In this document: positions 56,141 to 64,000 of the stretch, one piece after another | Position numbering within the stretch: position 1 is the first letter of the stretch | Layout of the letters: each line of letters begins with the position of its first letter | Assembly (NCBI GenBank): GCA_033064195.1 | Contig: JARBJD010000214.1 | Coordinates: forward strand, 62,001 to 126,000 | Length of the DNA stretch: 64,000 nt | Direction: 5' to 3' | Source of the DNA: Blattamonas nauphoetae | Lineage: Eukaryota > Preaxostyla > Oxymonadida | Notes under the pieces: generated by a model | What the model was told of the DNA's origin: nothing | The model's database searches: none | Seen by the model: only the letters and a program-made list of their open reading frames with translations | Program-made: the position numbers and the translations under genes

Positions 56141-56779
56141 GGGAACGTGTTAGTTTGAGCGAAGAAGGATCGCTGAAAGAAGAAATCAGACGGAAAAGAT
56201 TGGATGAAGAGTCAGAAAAATGGAAAACACCTTAATCATGTCGAATGAAGGAGAATATGAGCGCTCTGAAAATTGTATTGAGTTTCTGCTCATATGACAG
56301 AAGAAAATACGCGGGTAACAATTCATTTAGAATCACCCAAATGCCGACATCTGTCGTTTGTCGAGACCCGAAAAGAATGACTGAAACAGGGCAATAATGT
56401 GGAATTCATCGAACAGATACTTCCATTCTCGTCTTTATTTCGCAATATTTCATTTCATAGTAGTGTCACCAATTAGTCCGGTGTCACTAATTCGGCATTT
56501 TCTTTGAAACGATAGAGGATGTGGTGAATATGAACTGTGTGAAATGATAGAGTTAAAAAAGTCCTCCTTCCCGAGAAAAACCTGCTAAACTGGTTGTGTG
56601 TTCAGTTTATGGGTCAGATCAAAATTCATCGGGAAAAAGAAGGAAGATTGGCTCTTAAAGATTGGATATTATGCACAATGTGAATTCAACCTAACTATCT
56701 TCTATGATTTCAACACAATTCCTGTAACTTTTTACAATTTATGTGCTAAAACTGAGATAAAGGGTGGATTCTTCATCAA
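56141..56779. other. AT-rich spacer upstream of the transposase
   Basis: No gene is seen. At 56463-56495 an imperfect direct repeat GTGTCACCAATTAGTCCG / GTGTCACTAATTCGG may be a transposon end or binding site, but no inverted partner was found downstream. Confidence 0.3.
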
Positions 56780-59700
56780 ATGTCTGGTATATGTGATTTA
56801 GACGAATTTTCGTCTGAATATCTCTTGAGCAGTCCAATTGTCAAGAAGAAAAGACTGCACTCATTAATTCCTTCAGATGAAGCGAAGCGAAAGAAAGAAA
56901 AGCGGAGGGTCAAAGCAATCAAGGAAGGACGTGTTCCAGGGATAATTGGGAACCCACGGTATCTGACCCCCCAAGAAGAAGAAATACTTTTAGATGCAAT
57001 AAGAAGAAGAGAATTCAACGAGAAGTGTCCGTCATATAATAAAGTTAGAAAATTGGTATCTTTTTTCTCGATTGAACTGAATTATAGGCGTTTCGAATTC
57101 GACTCCGAAGGGGATTGTCTCAATCTGTTCTGAAATACCCGTGTAGAACGTGGGTATATCGTTTTCTCAAGAGACACACATCCGTACACTCCATCCTGCC
57201 AACTCCTGTGGATGAGGCACGGTTCAAAGCCTCCACACTCCAACATATCCTTCCTTTTCTCCGCAAACTACTCAAACTCGTTGAGATCCATCAGTACCAT
57301 CCAGACCTAATCTTACAGCTTGACGAAACGAGCCTCCAATCCAAAGCCTTTCGTCCCTCCAAATGCATAGGGACAACCAGTAGGGGAAGTACTATGTCAT
57401 GGAGACAAAACCGATTTCAAAAATGACAGCGTTATTTGTGTGTGCCGCTTCTGGTCGACACTACAAGACTCATCTTCTCTTTCCACAAAACATGACTCTT
57501 CCCCGACTTTCAGACTACAAGTATTCTATATACACAGTCACCAAAACGCAACGTGGCTGGATGACGAAACCTGTATTTGCAGACATAGTGATGAACCAAT
57601 TGGTACCAGAGATAGAGAAAGTCCGGCAAGACCACATTCGAGAGCGAGAAGAATACCATCAGAAATTGGAACAAGAGAAGGCCAGCCCGAAGAAACGCAG
57701 TCCAAAGAAGCTAAGCGAGGCACGATCTGAAACAGAAGCCAGGGAAAGCGATTACGCATGGCTAGAAGGAATTAAGCGCGGAGTATCGACGAACAACAAA
57801 AGGTTAGGAGGCGATCCACAGCGAACAGTGATGATGGGAGGCGAAGCAGAGCGAACGGTGATGATGGGAGGCGAAGCACAGCGAACAGTGATGATGGGAG
57901 GCGATGCACAGCGAACGAACGCGATGGGAGGCGATGCACAACGATTCGGGATGATGGGAGGCGAAGCAGAGCGAACGGTGATGATGGGAATCGAAGCAGA
58001 GCGAACAGTGATGATGGGAGGCGAAGCAGAGCGAACGGTGATGATGGGAGGCGAAGCAGAGCGAACGGTGATGATGGGAGGCGATGCACAGCGAACGGTG
58101 ATGATGGGAGGCGAAGCAGAGCGAACGGTGATGATGGGAGGCGAAGCAGAGCGAACGGTGATGATGGGAGGCGATGCACAACGATTCGGGATGATGGGAG
58201 GCGATGCACAGCGAACGAACGTGATGGGAGGCGAAGCAGAGCGAACAGTGATGATGGGAATCGAAGCACAGCGAACGAACGTGATGGGAGGCGATGCACA
58301 ACGATTCGGGATGATGGGAGGCGATGCACAACGAACGAACGCGATGGGAGGCGATGCACAACGATTCGGGATGATGGGAGGCGATGCACAGCGAACGAAC
58401 GTGATGGGAGGCGAAGCAGAGCGAACAGTGATGATGGGAATCGAAGCACAGCGAACGAACGCGATGGGAGGCGATGCACAACGATTCGGGATGATGGGAG
58501 GCGATGCACAGCGAACGAACGTGATGGGAGGCGAAGCAGAGCGAACAGTGATGATGGGAGGCGAAGCAGAGCGAACAGTGATGATGGGAGGCGAAGCAGA
58601 GCGAACGGTGATGATGGGAGGCGAAGCAGAGCAAACAATGATGATGGGAATCGAAGCACAGCGAACGAACGTGATGGGAGGTGATGCACAACGAATGGAA
58701 GTGATCACAAATGATTCACTGCGACTGGGAGGCGATGGGATGCAAGTAGCGGCGATGTGTAGCGATCAGACGAAATTGAGGACGATGAGAGCTGCAACTG
58801 AGCGTGCTCTCATCATTCTAGATGGCCACGTCTCACGTTCGCAACCTGACCTTATGTCGTGGCTTGCTGCACATCAAATTGATGTTATAGTTCTCCCCTC
58901 TCACACTTCGGAGTTCCTTCAGCCATTGGATCAAGTTGTGAACAAAGAGTGGAAGAAAGCACTCAAGTCTGTCAGTATGCCGAAGGACAAGAACGACCAA
59001 TCACAACTGAACCAATTTATGAATAAGATTGATGGGGCGGTGACAAGAGCTCTCCAAGCTGACTACATCCGGAAAGGATTCGAGAAGTGTGGTCTCATCC
59101 TTAGGTCTCCCACAAAAATGCTGATGAGTCTACGAAATGTGGGGCAGACCTTTGAAGAGTGGAAACAGACAAACACTCTTCAAAAAAAAGTAGATGACGA
59201 GTTGAATGTGAACTCAGATGACGGACTTGACTGTAACTGGAAGAACCAAATCAAAGGGGACCATCTCGATGAATGGGAATCGTTTACTGTAGAAAACGAC
59301 AACTCGATCCCACCTTTGAAGCCCTCTGCATCGTTTCCGATCAGTGGGCATGTATTATCAGATCCATACTTCCTCCATCGTTGGTTCGAGCACAACGCTG
59401 CCCAAAAACGGGTTGAAGAGGAGAGGGAAGTCGCTCGCCGCGCCAGAAATGAACGGAGGAGAGCGGCAACGTTTAGGAAGCTTGAGAAGCTCCAAGGAAA
59501 ACAAGTGAGAAGACCCCCCTCAACATGTGTCGCGAGAATTAAGAGTGATTCATGATGACAGCAGCGAGTCTTCAATTAGCCTCGGCCATGACGAAGAGTT
59601 CGATGATGTGGCCTTCATTCATGATCCGAATGAGAGTGATGATGACGATTCACTGTCTGAGTTAACCGATGGGAGCGTTTCGGAATCTATTTCAAATCAT

Positions 59701-59889
59701 CTCAATCATCTCATGTCAGCAATCCACGGACGACTTCCTGGGAAAAGGAAAACTCGTCCTCCAAGCTCATTCCAAACACAGACGCAAGTTCCCACCAGTA
59801 GGATATCGAATGACAGTCTCCGAGGACCACAGCAAAACTTTGTGGTTGATGCTGGGGGGATGATCCTTCTGGATTCCGACAGCGATTGA
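56780..59889 (+). CDS. pogo/Tigger-type DDE transposase with internal minisatellite
   Basis: ATG 56780 (MSGICDLDEFSSEYLL). A 32-nt intron, 57056-57087 (GTATC to TATAG), joins VRKL to AFRIRLRRGLSQSVL in frame. An N-terminal helix-turn-helix region (LTPQEEEILLDAIRRREFNE, YPCRTWVYRFLKRH) precedes the DDE_1 catalytic core: first acid in LILQLDETSL (near 57325), second in ALIILDGHVSRSQPD (near 58825) and third in SEFLQPLDQVVNKEW, 36 residues later. This D35D-like spacing fits pogo/Tigger. The frame shifts twice at homopolymers, A5 near 57419 and C6 near 59513; after the second, an acidic tail (DDSSESSISLGHDEEFDD) continues to 59889. A 900-bp minisatellite lies between the first and second acids. 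Terminal repeats were not found. Activity is doubtful. Confidence 0.8.
57811..58710 (+). repeat. 30-bp minisatellite inside the transposase, about 30 units
   Basis: About thirty 30-bp units encode a 10-residue repeat, GGEAERTVMM, with variants GGDAQRFGMM, GGDAQRTNVM, GGDAQRTNAM and GIEAQRTNVM. The unit is a multiple of three, so the frame is kept throughout. Degenerate units flank it (LRLGGDGM near 58725). Variants are arranged in higher-order runs, for example FGMM followed by TNVM units repeating around 58170-58520. All three antisense frames are also open here because of the periodicity. Confidence 0.95.
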
Positions 59890-60525
59890 TTTCGTACATC
59901 TCTCTCCTTCTCCTCATCAAATGCTTCCTCCTCAAACTCCGCATGTTGCTCTCTTCTTCGTCTCTTCCGATTTGAATGGAGCATTTGGCAGACTAGTCAT
60001 GAGGTCAGAACATCGAACACCCGTTCAGCAGACTGGTTCTAATCTCCAATGTTGTTCTCGCTCTCAAACTCGGACTCAGTCTCGAGCGACTGTCGTCAAC
60101 AGCTGTGATGCAGATGAAGATCCTGTCTCCTGACTCGCGAATATCATGAACTATCATCTCCTCATCTGGTTCAGAAAGGAACAAAACCTCGATCACCTTG
60201 AGATTGTGGGGCAGGAGGAACGGCGACTGCATGTTGTTCGAGTTGGAGGTGTCACCGGCAATGGAGAAGAAAGTGGTCATCGAGTGAGATATGGTGTTTG
60301 GACAAACTCACTATTGATCACACAGCGGATTAAGGACTGACAACGAGGAAGAAAGTTGATAAAATCCACTGGAATCAGAAGCTGCACCATGTATACGTTC
60401 AATTGACTACAATCCACTCACCCAGAAGTAGTTCACATTCGGGCTGTCGCTGGGCACTGATGCGAGTTTTTCGAATGTTCTTGTCGCTTATGCCAGGAGA
60501 GGCCTCGCATAATGGAAGTTTGATG
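59890..60525. other. Spacer before the satellite
   Basis: Contains short open frames only (60146-60340, 64 codons, is the longest that looks protein-like). Nothing recognisable; no transposon terminus identified. Confidence 0.35.
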
Positions 60526-63500
60526 CCTCCTCCCCTCATCCGCATCGCAGAATTGATCGTTGTCCCTCCTCCCCTCATCCGCATCGCACAAATCAGGTTT
60601 GTTCCCTCCTCCCCTCATCCGCATCGCAGAATTGATCGTTGTCCCTCCTTCCCTCATCCGCATCGCACAAATCAGGTTTGTTCCCTCCTCCCCTCATCCG
60701 CATCGCAGAAATCAGGTTTGCTCCTCCTCCCCTCATCCGCATCGCAGAAAACTTGTTTGCTCCCTCCTCCCCTCATCCGCATCGCAGAAATCAGGTTTGC
60801 TCCCTCCTCCCCTCATCCGCATCGCAGAATTGATCGTTGTCCCTCCTTCCCTCATCCGCATCGCACAAATCAGGTTTGTTCCCTCCTCCCTCATCCGCAT
60901 CGCAGAAATCAGGTTTGCTCCCTCCTCCCTCATCCGCATCGCAGAAACTTGTTTGCTCCCTCCTCCCCTCATCCGCATCGCAGAAATCAGGTTTGCTCCT
61001 CCTCCCTCATCCGCATCGCAGAATTGATCGTTGTCCCTCCTCCCTCATCCGCATCGCAGAAATCAGGTTTGTTCCTCCTCCCTCATCCGCATCGCAGAAA
61101 TCTTGTTTGTTCCTCCTCCCTCATCCGCATCGCAGAAATCAGGTTTGCTCCCTCCTCCATTCATCCGCATCGCAGAATTGATCGTTGTCCCTCCTCCCTC
61201 ATCCGCATCGCAGAAATCTTGTTTGTTCCTCCCCTCATCCGCATCGCAGAAATCAGGTTTGTTCCCTCCTCCTCTCATCCGCATCGCAGAAATCTTGTTT
61301 GTTCCCTCCTCCCCTCATCCGCATCGCAGAAATCAGGTTTGCTCCCTCCTCCCTCATCCGCATCGCAGAAACTTGTTTGCTCCCTCCTCCCTCATCCGCA
61401 TCGCAGAAATCAGGTTTGCTCCCTCCTCCCTCATCCGCATCGCAGAATTGATCGTTGTCCCTCCTTCCCTCATCCGCATCGCACAAATCAGGTTTGTTCC
61501 CTCCTCCCTCATCCGCATCGCAGAAATCAGGTTTGCTCCCTCCTCCCTCATCCGCATCGCAGAAACTTGTTTGCTCCCCTCCCTCCCCTCATCGCGAAAT
61601 CAGGTTTGCTCCTCCTCCCCTCATCCGCATCGCAGAATTGATCGTTGTCCCTCCTCCCCTCATCCGCATCGCAGAAATCAGGTTTGTTCCCTCCTCCCTC
61701 ATCCGCATCGCAGAAATCTTGTTTGTTCCCTCCTCCCTCATCCGCATCGCAGAAATCAGGTTTGCTCCTCCTCCATTCATCCGCATCGCAGAATTGATCG
61801 TTGTCCCTCCTCCCTCATCCGCATCGCAGAAATCTTGTTTGTTCCTCCTCCCCTCATCCGCATCGCAGAAATCAGGTTTGTTCCCTCCTCCTCTCATCCG
61901 CATCGCAGAAATCTTGTTTGTTCCCTCCTCCCTCATCCGCATCGCAGAAACTTGTTTGTTCCCTCCTCCTCTCATCCGCATCGCAGAAATCAGGTTTGCT
62001 CCCTCCTCCTCTCATCCGCATCGCAGAAATCTTGTTTGTTCCCTCCTCCCCTCATCCGCATCGCAGTCAGGTTTGTTCCCTCCTCCTCTCATCCGCATCG
62101 CAGAAAACTTGTTTGTTCCTCCTCCTCTCATCCGCATCGCAGAAATCAGGTTTGCTCCCTCCTCCTCTCATCCGCATCGCAGAAATCAGGTTTGTTCCCT
62201 CCTCCTCATCCGCATCGCAGAATTGATCGTTGTCCCTCCTCCCTCATCCGCATCGCAGAAATCAGGTTTGTTCCTCCTCCTCTCATCCGCATCGCAGAAA
62301 TCAGGTTTGCTCCCTCCTCCCTCATCCGCATCGCAGAATCGTTGTCCCTCCTCCCCTCATCGCAGAGAAATCAGGTTTGTTCCCTCCTCCCCTCATCCGC
62401 ATCGCAGAAATCTTGTTTGTTCCCTCCTCCCTCATCCGCATCGCAGAAATCAGGTTTGTTCCCTCCTCCTCTCATCCGCATCGCAGAAACTTGTTTGTTC
62501 CTCCTCCTCTCATCCGCATCGCAGAAATCAGGTTTGCTCCCTCCTCCTCCTCTCATCCGCATCGCAGAAATCTTGTTTGTTCCCTCCTCCCCTCATCCGC
62601 ATCGCAGAAATCAGGTTTGTTCCCTCCTCCTCTCATCCGCATCGCAGAAACTTGTTTGTTCCCTCCTCCTCTCATCCGCATCGCAGAAATCAGGTTTGCT
62701 CCCTCCTCCTCTCATCCGCATCGCAGAAATCAGGTTTGCTCCTCCTCCTCTCATCCGCATCGCAGAAATCAGGTTTGCTCCCTCCTCCCTCATCCGCATC
62801 GCAGAAATCAGGTTTGCTCCCTCCTCCCTCATCCGCATCGCAGAATTGATCGTTGTCCCTCCTCCCTCATCCGCATCGCAGAAATCAGGTTTGTTCCCTC
62901 CTCCTCTCATCCGCATCGCAGAAATCAGGTTTGCTCCCTCCTCCTCATCCGCATCGCAGAAATCAGGTTTGCTCCCTCCTCCCTCATCCGCATCGCAGAA
63001 ATCAGGTTTGTTCCCTCCTCCCCTCATCCGCATCAGAAATCTTGTTTGTTCCCTCCTCCCCTCATCCGCATCGCAGAAATCAGGTTTGTTCCCTCCTCCC
63101 TCATCCGCATCGCAGAAATCAGGTTTGTTCCCTCCTCCTCTCATCCGCATCGCAGAAATCTTGTTTGTTCCCTCCTCCCCTCATCCGCATCGCAGAATTG
63201 ATCGTTGTCCCTCCTCCCCTCATCCGCATCGCAGAATTGATCGTTGTCCCTCCTCCCCTCATCCGCATCGCAGAAATCAGGTTTGTTCCCTCCTCCCCTC
63301 ATCCGCATCGCAGAAATCTTGTTTGTTCCCTCCTCCCCTCATCCGCATCGCAGAAATCAGGTTTGTTCCCTCCTCCCCTCATCCGCATCGCAGAAATCAG
63401 GTTTGTTCCCTCCTCCTCTCATCCGCATCGCAGAAATCTTGTTTGTTCCCTCCTCCCCTCATCCGCATCGCAGAAGACTTGTTTGTTCCCTCCTTCCCTC

Positions 63501-64000
63501 ATCCGCATCGCAGAAATCAGGTTTGCTCCCTCCTCCTCTCATCCGCATCGCAGAAATCAGGTTTGCTCCCTCCTCCTCTCATCCGCATCGCAGAAATCAG
63601 GTTTGTTCCCTCCTCCCTCATCCGCATCGCAGAATTGATCGTTGTCCCTCCTCCCTCATCCGCATCGCAGAAATCAGGTTTGTTCCCTCCTCCTCTCATC
63701 CGCATCGCAGAAAACTTGTTTGTTCCTCCTCCTCTCATCCGCATCGCAGAAATCAGGTTTGCTCCCTCCTCCTCTCATCCGCATCGCAGAAACTTGTTTG
63801 TTCCCTCCTCCCTCATCCGCATCGCAGAAATCAGGTTTGCTCCCTCCTCCTCTCATCCGCATCGCAGAATTGATCGTTGTCCCTCCTCCCTCATCCGCAT
63901 CGCAGAATTGATCGTTGTCCCTCCTCCCTCATCCGCATCGCAGAAATCTTGTTTGTTCCCTCCTCCCTCATCCGCATCGCAGAAATCAGGTTTGTTCCCT
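60526..64000. repeat. Satellite array, unit about 39 bp, roughly 85-90 copies, continues past the window
   Basis: A constant core CTCATCCGCATCGCAG alternates with a short variable part and CCTCCTCC-type linkers. The main variants are AATTGATCGTTGTCC, AAATCAGGTTTGTTCC, AAATCTTGTTTGTTCC and AAACTTGTTTGCTCC. A CACAAATCAGG variant occurs only directly after an AATTGATCG unit. Linkers vary by 1-3 bases (CCCTC, CTCTC, TCCCTC), so unit length is 36-42 bp and no single frame persists. Long open frames on both strands are by-products. The array reaches the right edge. Confidence 0.95.

Noticed and set aside
57752-58708. Three antisense open frames of 295-318 codons across the minisatellite
   Set aside because: All arise because a 30-bp unit without stops in any frame is repeated; they end where the repeat ends and the sense strand has the transposase.
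60526-64000. Long proline/serine-rich open frames in the satellite
   Set aside because: Frames change whenever the unit length varies; the peptides are only translations of the repeat.
60526-64000. CRISPR-like look: constant 16-bp core with variable parts between
   Set aside because: The variable parts are a handful of recurring variants, not unique spacers, and the genome is eukaryotic.
1-64000. tRNA, rRNA or other structured RNA genes
   Set aside because: I scanned for TPsiC-like GGTTCGA boxes with a matching acceptor stem and for rRNA core motifs and saw none; a covariance-model search would be decisive.

Overview
The window looks like nuclear DNA of an oxymonad flagellate (Preaxostyla), closest in style to Blattamonas nauphoetae. 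The grounds are a pseudokinase receptor with a beta-helix ectodomain, a coiled-coil plus SPRY-like protein, families of about 360-620 residue helical-repeat paralogues, very short GT-AG introns (about 32-102 nt), standard stop codons and dense DNA-transposon debris. The species is an inference from gene style; no sequence search was run.

Layout. 1-1774: broken gene on the minus strand. 2844-8980: hAT-type transposase-like gene (minus), split by a 3,145-bp element with 22-bp terminal inverted repeats and an 8-bp target duplication (4492-7636) and by a related 430-bp fragment (about 8229-8661). 9028-17350: three tandem 357-codon paralogues with decayed leucine-rich-repeat and other gene pieces between them; units B and C share a 616-bp identical tract. 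17357-20316: partial DIRS-like retroelement fossil lying in host-family sequence. 22168-24256: six-exon family gene, with a decayed copy at 30633-32190. 25634-28828: GC-rich gene bracketed by 46-bp inverted repeats. 33157-38405: large disordered protein. 38885-46227: SPRY-like gene, helical-repeat gene and pseudokinase receptor. 46993-54880: a giant protein with serial ubiquitin-like segments, preceded by its internally deleted duplicate. 56780-59889: pogo/Tigger-type transposase with a 900-bp in-frame minisatellite between catalytic residues. 60526-64000: a 39-bp satellite running off the window end.

The genes do not form an operon or pathway. Most are lineage-specific families shaped by tandem duplication, gene conversion and transposon insertion. 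The most notable items are the nested hAT insertion whose removal restores the reading frame, the minisatellite inside a transposase catalytic domain, the multi-ubiquitin-like protein with a possible 42-nt (3n) intron that holds a stop codon, and the inverted-repeat-bounded GC-rich gene.
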